Positions 13,274 through 22,016 of a stretch of 64,000 nt of DNA are shown here, in pieces. The stretch spans positions 372,001-436,000 of the forward strand of contig CANMWQ010000003.1 of NCBI GenBank assembly GCA_947501685.1, given 5' to 3'. Made by a program: the position numbers and the translations under genes. Positions within the stretch are counted from its first letter, which is position 1; each line of letters begins with the position of its first letter. The notes below the pieces were generated by a model. It saw only the letters and a program-made list of their open reading frames with translations. It was not told the origin of the DNA and searched no databases. Source of the DNA: an uncultured Litoreibacter sp. (GTDB lineage: Bacteria; Pseudomonadota; Alphaproteobacteria; Rhodobacterales; Rhodobacteraceae).

Positions 13274-14755
13274 ATGGCAAAAAACTCGGCCCAAAATCTT
13301 GCGACTTCGGCCCCAAACTTCTATGCAGTGCGGGTGCGTGCCAATACTCGTGTGGGGACACGAGGTGCGCATAAGACTGCTGGGCAAGGGACAAACGGGG
13401 CCAGAACATTGCAAAAACGACTGCTTGATACGCTGAATACGGCGCTGGAACGCCATTTGCCGGAACAACGGATGTTCCTGAAATCCGACAGCGGCACGAG
13501 GTTTATCCGACTGCGCCCTGCCACTTCGGCCGCCATTCTGGGCGGGGGTGCCTTATTGATGAGCTGGACCATCGTGGTCACCGCGATTTTCCTGATGGAC
13601 GCGATCAGCTCGGGCAATCAGCGCGAACAAGCGCAGCGCGAACGCGAGATTTACGAGGCCCGGCTGAACGCGCTGAGCCAGGAACGCGACGACCGCGCCT
13701 CTGAGGCTGCCGCCGCGCAGGAACGCTTCTTTGTGGCGCTCGATCAGGTGTCGAATATGCAAAGCGAGCTGCTGGCCTCCGAGGATCGCCGCACCGAGCT
13801 GGAAACCGGCATTGAGGTCATCCAGAAGACATTGCGCCGCACCATCAAGGAGCGTGACGGCGCGCGCGGGCAACATGAGGCGCTGGTCGCCGAGATGGAG
13901 GCAGGTGCCGAGGGCGCGAACCCTGCGCTGGCCTCCGCACAAGCCACGGATGGATCCGTCGCCTTCCTGACCGCCGCTCTGGAGAAGACCGCAGCGGAAC
14001 GGGACGAGGCGGTGAAATTCTCCTCCGAGGCCGAGCAAATCGTGGCCGATATGCAGTTTGAAATGGACCTGAACGAGGACCGCAACAACCGCATTTTCCA
14101 ACGCCTCGAAGAGGCCGTGACCGTGTCGCTGGAGCCGCTGGACAAGATGTTCCGCGCCGCTGGCATGCCGACGGAACGGATTTTGAACGAGGTGCGTCAG
14201 GGCTATTCGGGTCAAGGTGGCCCGCTCTTGCCGGTGACCAAATCGACCTCAGGTGGCGCGTCCATCCCGGACAGCACCTCGCTGCGCGCCAACACGCTTC
14301 TCAAAGAGCTCGACCGCATCAACCTGTTCCGCATCGCGGCTGACAAAACGCCTGTCGGGCTGCCTGTCACGGGCAACTTCCGCTACACGTCGGGCTTTGG
14401 TTTCCGCAACGATCCCAAAGGCGCTGGCCGCCGGATGCATTCGGGCGTCGATTTTGCAGCCGCGCGGGGCACACCGATCAACGCGGCGGCGGACGGTGTT
14501 GTGACCTTCGCGGGCTGGCAGTCAGGATATGGTAAGCTGATCAAGATACGCCATGCGTTCGGCATCGAAACACGATATGCCCATCTGTCTAAAATTCGCA
14601 TGAGTGTGGGTCAAAAGGTCTCGCGTGGTGACCGCATCGGTGATATGGGAGCCACTGGACGGGTCACGGGAACGCATTTGCATTACGAAGTGCGGATCAA
14701 CGGCAACCCGGTGAACCCGATGACTTACATCAAGGCAGGACGCGATGTTTTCTAA
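13274..14755 (+). CDS. M23 family (LytM-type) metallopeptidase with membrane anchor and coiled coil
   Basis: The protein of about 493 residues has a membrane helix (ILGGGALLMSWTIVVTAI) near residue 90, a long charged coiled-coil region, and a C-terminal M23 domain. The zinc ligand motifs HSGVDF and HLHYEV are intact, so it is probably an active peptidoglycan endopeptidase rather than a degenerate EnvC-like activator. ATG 13274 is uncertain: the ribosome site is weak and homology seems to start near LERHLPEQR. The last 11 bases overlap the bactofilin gene, an arrangement seen in several bacteria where bactofilin scaffolds recruit M23 hydrolases for cell shape control. Confidence 0.9.
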   Translation: MAKNSAQNLATSAPNFYAVRVRANTRVGTRGAHKTAGQGTNGARTLQKRLLDTLNTALERHLPEQRMFLKSDSGTRFIRLRPATSAAILGGGALLMSWTIVVTAIFLMDAISSGNQREQAQREREIYEARLNALSQERDDRASEAAAAQERFFVALDQVSNMQSELLASEDRRTELETGIEVIQKTLRRTIKERDGARGQHEALVAEMEAGAEGANPALASAQATDGSVAFLTAALEKTAAERDEAVKFSSEAEQIVADMQFEMDLNEDRNNRIFQRLEEAVTVSLEPLDKMFRAAGMPTERILNEVRQGYSGQGGPLLPVTKSTSGGASIPDSTSLRANTLLKELDRINLFRIAADKTPVGLPVTGNFRYTSGFGFRNDPKGAGRRMHSGVDFAAARGTPINAAADGVVTFAGWQSGYGKLIKIRHAFGIETRYAHLSKIRMSVGQKVSRGDRIGDMGATGRVTGTHLHYEVRINGNPVNPMTYIKAGRDVF

Positions 14756-15248
14756 AAGCAAAATCAACGAGCCAAACTCTTCCAAGGACGCAGGCGACAG
14801 CCCGGCCCCCGCAAAAGGCGGCTCCAGCAGCCCGGCCCCGAAATCTGATCTCAGCACCTCTGCACCGCGCCCCAAAGCCGCACCCTCGGTGCTGTCCAAC
14901 GACCTGACCATCACCGGCAATATCAAGACCGCCGGCGACGTGCAGGTAGAGGGCACCGTGGAGGGCGATATTCGCGCACATCTTCTGACCGTCGGCGAAA
15001 CCGCCGTCATCAAGGGCGAAATCATCGCCGATGACGTGGTGGTTAATGGCCGCATCGTGGGCCGTGTCCGCGGCCTGAAAGTGCGCCTGACATCGACCGC
15101 ACGGGTCGAGGGCGACATCATCCACAAGACAATCGCAATCGAATCCGGAGCTCATTTTGAAGGCTCCGTTCAGCGCCAAGACGACCCACTCAACACCGGA
15201 GCAACCAAGTCCTCTGCCGCATCAAAAGCAGAGCCTGCAAAAAGCTAA
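14745..15248 (+). CDS. bac: Bactofilin (polymer-forming cytoskeletal protein)
   Basis: Bactofilins assemble nucleotide-independent filaments made of right-handed beta-helices. This 167-residue protein has a disordered Ser/Pro/Lys-rich head (about 1-50), a core with regularly spaced hydrophobic residues and glycines (TITGNIKTAGDVQVEGTVEG through ARVEGDIIHKTIAIESGAHF), and a short disordered tail. The start overlaps the M23 peptidase gene by 11 bases, so the pair is almost certainly co-translated and likely works together at the cell wall. Confidence 0.93.
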   Translation: MFSKSKINEPNSSKDAGDSPAPAKGGSSSPAPKSDLSTSAPRPKAAPSVLSNDLTITGNIKTAGDVQVEGTVEGDIRAHLLTVGETAVIKGEIIADDVVVNGRIVGRVRGLKVRLTSTARVEGDIIHKTIAIESGAHFEGSVQRQDDPLNTGATKSSAASKAEPAKS

Positions 15249-15252
15249 TTAA

Positions 15253-16767
15253 ATGACCCATAGATCGGCCCCCGAGCATATTTCTGGCTCGGGGCCTTAC
15301 ACTTTATGCGCTCCCGAGGGGCGAAAATTTATTCTGTTTGCTGCTATTCTCGCCTCCGGCCTCGGCTTTATTGACGGGTCGATGGTTGCGATAGCGCTGC
15401 CGGGGATGCGCGACTCGTTGATCGCCACTTTGGTTCAGGCGCAATGGATCTCGAACGCCTATATGCTGACGCTCTCCTCGCTCATTCTGGTGGGCGGGGC
15501 GATTGGCGACCGGTTCGGGCTGGCCAAGGTCTTTGCCTTTGGCATCAGCCTGTTTGTCGTGGCCTCCATCGCCTGCGCGCTGGCCCCGACCCCGCAATTT
15601 CTGATCGGCGCGCGCGGCATTCAGGGCATTGGAGCGGCCTTCATGGTGCCGGGCTCGCTGGCGTTGATCTCGCGGGCCTACCCGCCTGAGGAACGGGGCC
15701 GCGCGATTGGCATCTGGGCCGCCTCTGCCGCCATCACCGCAGCGCTGGGCCCGATCATCGGCGGGCTGGCCCTGACCTATGGCGGGCCTGAGACGTGGCG
15801 CTGGATCTTTGCCATCAACCTGCCGCTTGGGGGGCTCGCGCTTTTCGTCTTGTGGTCCAAGGTCGAGCAAGACCCCGCGCAGCCCGAACGCGGCGTGGAC
15901 TTTCCGGGCGGCATTCTGGCGACGCTGGGCCTTGGGCTGATCGCCTGGGCGCTGACCGGGGCAGAGCATGGGGATCTGGTTGACGCCCGCGCGTTGGCTT
16001 ACGGCGGCGCAGGGCTGGCGGCGCTGGGTGCGTTCATCTGGGTAGAGGCGCGCAGCCCGCACCCGATGATGCCACTGGATCTGTTTTCCAACAGGCATTT
16101 CACCATCGCCAATATTGTCAGCTTCTTCATCTATTTCTCGTTTTCGACCATCTCCATGTATCTGCCCATGGCCGTGATCGGCGGCTGGGGCATCACGGAG
16201 ATCGAGGCCTCTGCCGCCTACGCGCCGCTGTCGTTTTTCATTGCCACCCTGTCCGGGCTGGCGGGCCGCATGGCGGATCGCTACGGCCCCGCGCCCCTGC
16301 TCGTCGCAGGCTCGCTGGTGCTGGCGGGGGGCTACACGGCGCTGTCGCTGGTGGCGCATACCCAGAATTTCTGGGGCGCGGTGGTGCCTGCGATGTGCCT
16401 GCAAGGCATCGGCATGGCGCTGGTCGTCACGCCACTTTCCACGGCCGTCATGGGCTCGGTGGAGAGCCACAAGACCGGCACCGCCTCAGGTGTGAACAAT
16501 GCGGTGACGCGGATGGCGGGGCTGATCTCCGTGGCGGCGATGGGCAGCGTGATCGCGGTCACCTACGGGGCCGAAGGCGGGGGTGGCAGCTTTGGCGAGT
16601 TTAACGACATGCCTAGCCACGCAGCGGCCTCCAACGCCGCCTTCGCCCGCTTCGCAGCCATTGCCGCCATCTTGTGCCTGATCTCTGCGGTGATCTCGCT
16701 GTTCAGCGGCGTCAAAGGGCGCCCCGAAGACCCTCATGACAAGGGCATCGCAAGCATCGTGTCTTGA
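15253..16767 (+). CDS. DHA2-type (EmrB/QacA) MFS exporter
   Basis: The 504-residue protein has about fourteen hydrophobic segments and the DHA2 family pattern: an acidic residue in helix 1 (GFIDGSMVAIALP), GDRFGLAKVF in loop 2-3 (motif A), and a motif C-like GPIIGGLALTYGGPETWRWIF after helix 5. Such proteins export drugs or metabolites with proton antiport; the substrate is unknown. There is no good ribosome site at ATG 15253, and the first 20 codons contain a GC-rich hairpin, so initiation may be weak. It converges on prfB with three bases between the stops. Confidence 0.88.
   Translation: MTHRSAPEHISGSGPYTLCAPEGRKFILFAAILASGLGFIDGSMVAIALPGMRDSLIATLVQAQWISNAYMLTLSSLILVGGAIGDRFGLAKVFAFGISLFVVASIACALAPTPQFLIGARGIQGIGAAFMVPGSLALISRAYPPEERGRAIGIWAASAAITAALGPIIGGLALTYGGPETWRWIFAINLPLGGLALFVLWSKVEQDPAQPERGVDFPGGILATLGLGLIAWALTGAEHGDLVDARALAYGGAGLAALGAFIWVEARSPHPMMPLDLFSNRHFTIANIVSFFIYFSFSTISMYLPMAVIGGWGITEIEASAAYAPLSFFIATLSGLAGRMADRYGPAPLLVAGSLVLAGGYTALSLVAHTQNFWGAVVPAMCLQGIGMALVVTPLSTAVMGSVESHKTGTASGVNNAVTRMAGLISVAAMGSVIAVTYGAEGGGGSFGEFNDMPSHAAASNAAFARFAAIAAILCLISAVISLFSGVKGRPEDPHDKGIASIVS
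15267..15296 (+). terminator. Terminator-like hairpin after the bactofilin gene, inside the MFS N-terminal codons
   Basis: Arms GGCCCCCGAGC and GCTCGGGGCC pair with one bulged C, 19 bases after the bactofilin stop. Only a weak T-rich stretch follows (CTTACACTTTATG). It may reduce read-through from the M23-bactofilin unit into the transporter gene, or act as a translational damper. Confidence 0.35.
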
Positions 16768-16770
16768 GCA

Positions 16771-17892
16771 CTACCCTTGCGCGTCGGCGCGGCTTTTGCC
16801 GGCGACGTTCTGGGCCAAAGTCTCGGCCATGAACGCATCCAGGTCGCCGTCCAGCACGCCTTTGGTGTCGGAGGTCTCGTGGCCGGTGCGCAGGTCCTTG
16901 ACCATCTGGTAGGGCTGCAACACGTAGCTGCGGATCTGGTTGCCCCAGCCCGCGTCGCCCTTGTTTTCATGCGCCTCGTTGATGGCCGCGTTGCGGCGGT
17001 CCAGCTCCATCTGGTAGAGGCGCGATTTCAGCGCTTTCATGGCGATGTCGCGGTTCTGGTGCTGGGATTTCTCGGAGCTCGTCACCACGATGCCCGTGGG
17101 CTCATGGGTGATGCGCACCGCGGAATCCGTGGTGTTGACGTGCTGCCCGCCCGCGCCCGAAGAGCGATAGGTGTCGATGCGGATATCGCTCGGGTTCACC
17201 TCGATCTCGATATTGTCGTCGACCACCGGATAGACCCAGACGGAGCTGAACGAGGTGTGCCGCTTGGCCGCTGAATCGAAGGGCGAGATCCGCACAAGCC
17301 GGTGCACGCCGCTTTCGGATTTGAGCCAGCCGTAAGCGTTATGCCCGCTGATCTTATAGGCCGCAGATTTGATCCCCGCCTCGTCGCCCGCAGAGGTCGA
17401 TTGCAGCTCCACTTTGAAGCCGCGTTTCTCGGCCCAGCGCACATACATCCGCGCCAGCATCGAGGCCCAGTCGCAGCTTTCCGTGCCGCCCGCGCCCGCG
17501 TTGATCTCAAGGAAGGTGTCATTGGCATCGGCCTCACCGTCCAGAAGCGCTTCGAGCTCCTTGGCGGCGGCTCTTTCGACCAAGGCTTGCAGGGCGGCTT
17601 CGGCCTCCGCCACCACCTCCGCGTCACCCTCCATCTCGCCCAGCTCGATCAGCTCGATATTGTCATCAAGCTCCGCTTTCATCGAGGTGTAGCCCTCCAT
17701 CGCGTCCACCAGGCCTTGGCGGTCGCGCATCAGCTTTTGCGCTTTCTCGGGGTCGTCCCAGAGCGTCGGGTCCTCAACGCGGGCGTTGAATTCCTCCAGC
17801 CGGTGCGGGGCGGTCTCCCAGTCCATGCGGGATTTCAGCAGGTCCAGCGATTTGGTGATGGTCTCGACGGCGTTTTGTGCGTCTGCGCGCAT
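16771..17892 (-). CDS. prfB: Peptide chain release factor 2
   Basis: RF2 terminates translation at UGA and UAA. The 373-residue protein has the stop-codon reading SPF tripeptide ([15 protein letters not shown]) and the catalytic GGQ in [17 protein letters not shown]. The whole protein is in one open frame from ATG 17892, so the autoregulatory +1 frameshift site known from Escherichia coli prfB is absent. It faces the MFS exporter tail to tail and is downstream of the penicillin-binding protein gene on the same strand. Confidence 0.96.
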   Translation of the reverse strand: MRADAQNAVETITKSLDLLKSRMDWETAPHRLEEFNARVEDPTLWDDPEKAQKLMRDRQGLVDAMEGYTSMKAELDDNIELIELGEMEGDAEVVAEAEAALQALVERAAAKELEALLDGEADANDTFLEINAGAGGTESCDWASMLARMYVRWAEKRGFKVELQSTSAGDEAGIKSAAYKISGHNAYGWLKSESGVHRLVRISPFDSAAKRHTSFSSVWVYPVVDDNIEIEVNPSDIRIDTYRSSGAGGQHVNTTDSAVRITHEPTGIVVTSSEKSQHQNRDIAMKALKSRLYQMELDRRNAAINEAHENKGDAGWGNQIRSYVLQPYQMVKDLRTGHETSDTKGVLDGDLDAFMAETLAQNVAGKSRADAQG

Positions 17893-17966
17893 TGGCGTGG
17901 TCTTTCAGTTTGGGTTACGCCCTAGATAGGCCGCTCAGCGCGTGGTGGCGAGGGCAAATATGCCCG

Positions 17967-20489
17967 CTAATACAGCCCGCCCGCGCTGATCGTGCCCAGA
18001 TTGGCCCGCGTGGGGATCACAGCCTTCTTACCGCTGGAGCTGGTCACCTCGCGCACCTGATTAACCGAGCTGTCGCCGCGCGTGTAGAGGTTCAGGTTGG
18101 AGCCCATCGCAAAGCCGCCATCGAGGATGTTGCCAACGCCGTAGGCGGGCAGCTCGCCATCGCGGAAATACTCCATCACCACATTCTCGCCAACGGAGCC
18201 CTCTGGCAGCACGCCGCCTGTGTAGCGGTCAATCGGCACGAAATACCCGCCCGGAGGCACCTGAAAATCGCCGCCGCCATATTTGGCCGTGGCCTGCTTC
18301 ATGAAGTTGTTGAAGACCGGGCCGCACATGCCGCCGCCCGAGGCCTTTTTGCCCAGCGTGCGCGGGCGGTCATAGCCGATATAGCAGCCCGCCACGATGT
18401 TCGAGGTAAAGCCCACGAACCACACATCCTTGGCGTCATTGGTGGTGCCGGTCTTGCCTGCGGTCGGCACGTCAAGGGTGACGGTCTTGGAAGCCGTACC
18501 GCGCTCCACCACGCCGGTCATCATCGAGGTCAGCTGGTAGGCGGTGATCGCGTTCATCACCCGCTCGCGGTTCGACACGATGGTCGGCGCAAAGTTCTGA
18601 TCGAGCGAGGCCAGCTGGCAATCTTCGCAGACCCGCTGGTCGTGGCGATACACGGTGCGGCCCCAGCGGTCCTGCACGCGGTCCACCAAAGTGGGCTCCA
18701 CCCGCTCGCCGCCATTGGCAAACATCGCATAGGCGGCGACCATGTTGAAAAGCGTCGATTCCTGCGCGCCCAGCGCGTTGGACAGGAAGGGGTTCATCTT
18801 CTCATAGACCCCGAACCGCTCCGCGTAGCGGGCCACGGTGCCCATGCCTATCTCCTCGGCCAGACGGATGGTCATCAGGTTGCGCGAGCGCTCAATGCCG
18901 GTGCGCAAAGGCGCGGGCCCGTAGAACTTGTTCGACGCGTTTTTGGGCCGCCACAGCCCTTGCGGGGTGTTGATCTCGATCGGGGCGTCGACCACGATTG
19001 TGTTGGGCGAAAAGCCCGAGTCCAGTGCTGCGGCATAGACAAACGGTTTGAACGAAGAGCCCGGCTGGCGTTTGGCCTGCGTCGCCCGGTTGAACACCGA
19101 ATGCTGGTAGGAGAAGCCGCCCTGCATCGCCAGCACTCGCCCGGTTTGCGCGTCCATCGCCATGAAGCCGCCCTGCACTTGCGGGACCTGTCTGAGGGAC
19201 CAGTTATCGTCCCCGCGCGTGGCCACATGGATCACGTCGCCCACCGCCAGCAGGTTGTCCGCAGCACCGCTTGCGCCGCCCAGCTTGCCGTTTTCAAGGC
19301 GCGGCCGCGCCCATTTCACGTCGCTGCCCGGCAGCACGCCAAGCCCTTTGCCCTCGACCCCGATGCGCGCGTCAGACCCGTCAAAGCCCAGCACCACGGC
19401 AACGTTCCAGCCTTCGACATCGCGCGGGAACACGGTGTCGTTCAGCGCCTGTTTCCAGCCATCGCCGTCCAGCAATTCAGGCGCGATCTTGGTCTTCACC
19501 CGGTGGAACACGCCTTGGCTGCGGTCATAATTTTCCAGCGCCTGCCGCAAGCTGCGCGCGGCCTCGTCCTGCAATTCGCGGTCCACGGTGGCGCGGATCG
19601 ACAGGCCTCCGCCGAAGAATTCTTCCTCACCAAAGTCACCCGAGAGCTGGCGGCGGATTTCATCCGTAAAGTAATCGCGCTCCCTGATCTGGCCTTTGAA
19701 GGGCTCGAAATCGCCGTTCTGCACCGACAGGAGCGGCGCCTCCTTGGCGCGCTCATATTCGGCCTGTTCGATATAGCCGTTCTCATACATCTCGCGCAAA
19801 ACGAAGTTGCGCCGTCCCAGCGCGCGGTCCATCTGTCGGACCGGGTGATAGCGCGAGGGTGCTTTCGGCAGCACCGCCAGATAGGCGGCTTCCTCGACGC
19901 TCAACCCGCTCAGCGTCTTGTTGAAATAGGTCTGCGCGGCGGCGGCCACGCCAAAGCTGTTCTGGCCTAGAAAAATCTCGTTCAGGTACAGCTCAAGGAT
20001 CTTGTCCTTGTCCAGCGTGCCTTCGATCCGCGAGGCAAGGATCAGCTCCTTGATCTTGCGCTCCGCAGAGCGTTCACCGCCCAGCAAAAAGTTCTTCATC
20101 ACCTGCTGCGTGATGGTCGAGGCGCCCCGCAACCGCCCGCCCTGCGCCGCATCCAGCGCGGCTGCGGCCATGCCCATCGGGTCATAGCCCTTATGGGTGT
20201 AGAAATTCTTGTCTTCCGCTGAGATGAAAGCCTGTTTGACCATGTCGGGGATTTCATCTGCGGGGGCAAACAGACGGCGTTCCTGCGCAAACTCGTCAAT
20301 CAGCTCGCCCTGACCGGAGTAAATCCGGCTGATCGTCGGCGGCGTGTATTGCGCCAGCTGATCGGTATCGGGCAGGTCGCGCGCATACATCATGAAGATC
20401 GCGCCAATAAACATGGCCACGGCCACAAGGCCAATGGTCACGAGGCTGAAAATCGAGCCGAAGAACGATAGGATCGCGCGTAAAATCAC
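17967..20489 (-). CDS. mrcA: Class A penicillin-binding protein 1A
   Basis: This 840-residue bifunctional enzyme polymerises and cross-links peptidoglycan. It has an N-terminal membrane anchor, a glycosyltransferase family 51 domain (SAEDKNFYTHKGYD with the catalytic Glu, GASTITQQVMKN, RKIKELILA), an OB-like insert, and a transpeptidase domain with active-site SxxK in GSSFKPF, SxN in ERSRNLM and KTG in AGKTGTT. A CEDCQ cysteine pair in the transpeptidase region is visible. The amidase gene lies upstream on the same strand with a 112-base gap, linking synthesis and hydrolysis of the wall. Confidence 0.96.
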   Translation of the reverse strand: MILRAILSFFGSIFSLVTIGLVAVAMFIGAIFMMYARDLPDTDQLAQYTPPTISRIYSGQGELIDEFAQERRLFAPADEIPDMVKQAFISAEDKNFYTHKGYDPMGMAAAALDAAQGGRLRGASTITQQVMKNFLLGGERSAERKIKELILASRIEGTLDKDKILELYLNEIFLGQNSFGVAAAAQTYFNKTLSGLSVEEAAYLAVLPKAPSRYHPVRQMDRALGRRNFVLREMYENGYIEQAEYERAKEAPLLSVQNGDFEPFKGQIRERDYFTDEIRRQLSGDFGEEEFFGGGLSIRATVDRELQDEAARSLRQALENYDRSQGVFHRVKTKIAPELLDGDGWKQALNDTVFPRDVEGWNVAVVLGFDGSDARIGVEGKGLGVLPGSDVKWARPRLENGKLGGASGAADNLLAVGDVIHVATRGDDNWSLRQVPQVQGGFMAMDAQTGRVLAMQGGFSYQHSVFNRATQAKRQPGSSFKPFVYAAALDSGFSPNTIVVDAPIEINTPQGLWRPKNASNKFYGPAPLRTGIERSRNLMTIRLAEEIGMGTVARYAERFGVYEKMNPFLSNALGAQESTLFNMVAAYAMFANGGERVEPTLVDRVQDRWGRTVYRHDQRVCEDCQLASLDQNFAPTIVSNRERVMNAITAYQLTSMMTGVVERGTASKTVTLDVPTAGKTGTTNDAKDVWFVGFTSNIVAGCYIGYDRPRTLGKKASGGGMCGPVFNNFMKQATAKYGGGDFQVPPGGYFVPIDRYTGGVLPEGSVGENVVMEYFRDGELPAYGVGNILDGGFAMGSNLNLYTRGDSSVNQVREVTSSSGKKAVIPTRANLGTISAGGLY

Positions 20490-20601
20490 GGGTTACTCCC
20501 CACACTGAGTGGCTTGCTTATAGGCGGTTGCTGCCGCGGGGTCAAAATCACAAAACCCTCGGGGGCGAAACATTGCCGCCACGTCGTCTTCCATCCCACA
20601 C

Positions 20602-21780
20602 TCATTTGCGGGCCTCCTCGTCAGCGTGCCACGCGATCACCGCGTCCACGATGCCTTCCGCCGCCTGACCGCGCCACACCGGGTCGGTCAAACGGCGCAG
20701 GTCCACTTCCGAGGACATAAAGCCCAGCTCGATCAGCACCGAAGGGATATCCGGCGCCTTAAGCACCGAAAACCCCGCCTGCAATCGAGGCCGTTTGTGC
20801 AGCTCCCCCAGCCGCGCCCGCAGCCCGGTCACCATCTCGGTGGCCAGCCGCTCGGTGCGCACCGCGGTGCCCGCACGGGCCAAATCCATCAACACGGTGG
20901 CGATCTGGTCATCCAGCGCGCGCAAATCCACGCCCGCCAAAATGTCCTGCCGGTCCTGCCGTTCGGCCAGAATGGCGCTCGCCCGGTCGGAGGCCTCCTG
21001 CGACAAAGTATAGACCGTGGTGCCGCTGGCGCGCCCCTCGGCCAGCGCGTCTGCATGGAGCGAGATCAACAGATCCGCCCGCGCCGCGCGTGCAATAGAG
21101 ACCCGCGCGGGCAGTGACACAAATTGATCCGCGTCGCGCGTCAGCACCACCTCGTCTATGCCTGCCCGCAGCAGCGCCTCTTTCAGCACGCGGGCAAATT
21201 GCAGCATAAGATCGGCCTCGTCATAGCCGTCACGCTGCGCGCCGGGATCGACCCCGCCATGGCCCGGATCCACGGCCACAATCAGCCGCCCGTCATCGGT
21301 TTGCGCAGGGATGACAGCCTCGCGCCGCGCGCCCTCCGGCTCGGCCACCCCGGCGGCAAAGGCCTCCGCTGAGACGTCGCGCAAACGCACCCGCACCCGC
21401 GCCGTGCCCTCATTCGGGTCGGTCTCCAATGCGGCGGTCTCGACGCCCATCGGCACGCTCAGCCCCAGAACCAGCCGCGACCAGCCCGTGGGACCGGGGC
21501 CCGATGAAATGCTGTCGACCCGCTCCGCACGGTCGAGGGCGCTTAGGTCGCGCTGAAACCGGACTTCCCGAAATTCGACCACGATCCGCATCGGGTCGGC
21601 CAGCGCGTAAATCCGGTAGGGCACCGCTTGGGTCAGGGCCAAAACCAGCTCCGCCCCGCCGCGCGCGTCGGTGACGCCAGAGGCGCCCATCTCCACCCGC
21701 GCCACAGCCCGCAGGTCTTGCGCCGCGCAAGCGCCAGCGAACAAGGCCCAGATCAGGCCGCTAAGAAAACTTTGGTGCAT
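20602..21780 (-). CDS. amiC: N-acetylmuramoyl-L-alanine amidase (AmiC type)
   Basis: The periplasmic zinc amidase cleaves the bond between MurNAc and the stem peptide during cell separation. The 392-residue precursor has a signal peptide (LIWALFAGACAAQ), an AMIN-type beta domain (about 40-150) and an Amidase_3 domain with zinc ligands in VDPGHGGVDPG, the Glu of YDEADLM and the His of LISLHADA, plus the catalytic Glu in VLIELGFMSS. I chose ATG 21780 rather than 21885 because the signal peptide begins there. It is upstream of the PBP1A gene and likely co-expressed. Confidence 0.94.
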   Translation of the reverse strand: MHQSFLSGLIWALFAGACAAQDLRAVARVEMGASGVTDARGGAELVLALTQAVPYRIYALADPMRIVVEFREVRFQRDLSALDRAERVDSISSGPGPTGWSRLVLGLSVPMGVETAALETDPNEGTARVRVRLRDVSAEAFAAGVAEPEGARREAVIPAQTDDGRLIVAVDPGHGGVDPGAQRDGYDEADLMLQFARVLKEALLRAGIDEVVLTRDADQFVSLPARVSIARAARADLLISLHADALAEGRASGTTVYTLSQEASDRASAILAERQDRQDILAGVDLRALDDQIATVLMDLARAGTAVRTERLATEMVTGLRARLGELHKRPRLQAGFSVLKAPDIPSVLIELGFMSSEVDLRRLTDPVWRGQAAEGIVDAVIAWHADEEARK

Positions 21781-21864
21781 GGCTGCTCGGCCTGCTCTCA
21801 ATTGGTCTTGTTTTGACGCGAGTATACAGCCTCCCGCCCCGCTTGTCCCACCACAATTCCGCTC

Positions 21865-22012
21865 CCCCTCCCCCGTGATCCCCACCCCCTATCATTGCTT
21901 CAAAAATACTCCGGGGGGAGGAGCGTCAGCGACGGGGGGCAGAGCCCCCAAAGGCAAAAGCTCAGGGCGGAGCCCCCAAAAAAACAAACCTCCGGGCAGC
22001 GCCCCCAAACCC
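21865..22012 (-). repeat. Rhodobacterales-type intergenic repeat with three hairpins
   Basis: Read on the minus strand immediately after the aminotransferase stop, there are three G-rich/C-rich hairpins (GGGGGCGCTGCCC, GGGGGCTCCGCCC, GGGGGCTCTGCCCCC). They are followed by the GTCGCTGACGC linker, the core CCCGGAGTATTTTTGAAGC, and AATGATAGGGGGTGGGGATC. The last part is nearly identical to the copy at 24.6 kb. It probably forms the 3' end of the aminotransferase transcript. Confidence 0.7.
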
Positions 22013-22016
22013 TCTG

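Noticed and set aside
16771-17892. Programmed +1 frameshift in prfB
   Set aside because: The whole RF2 protein is encoded in one continuous frame, with no in-frame UGA near codon 25.
17877-19970. A 697-codon plus-strand open frame opposite the PBP1A gene
   Set aside because: It is a shadow frame; all glycosyltransferase and transpeptidase motifs are on the minus strand.
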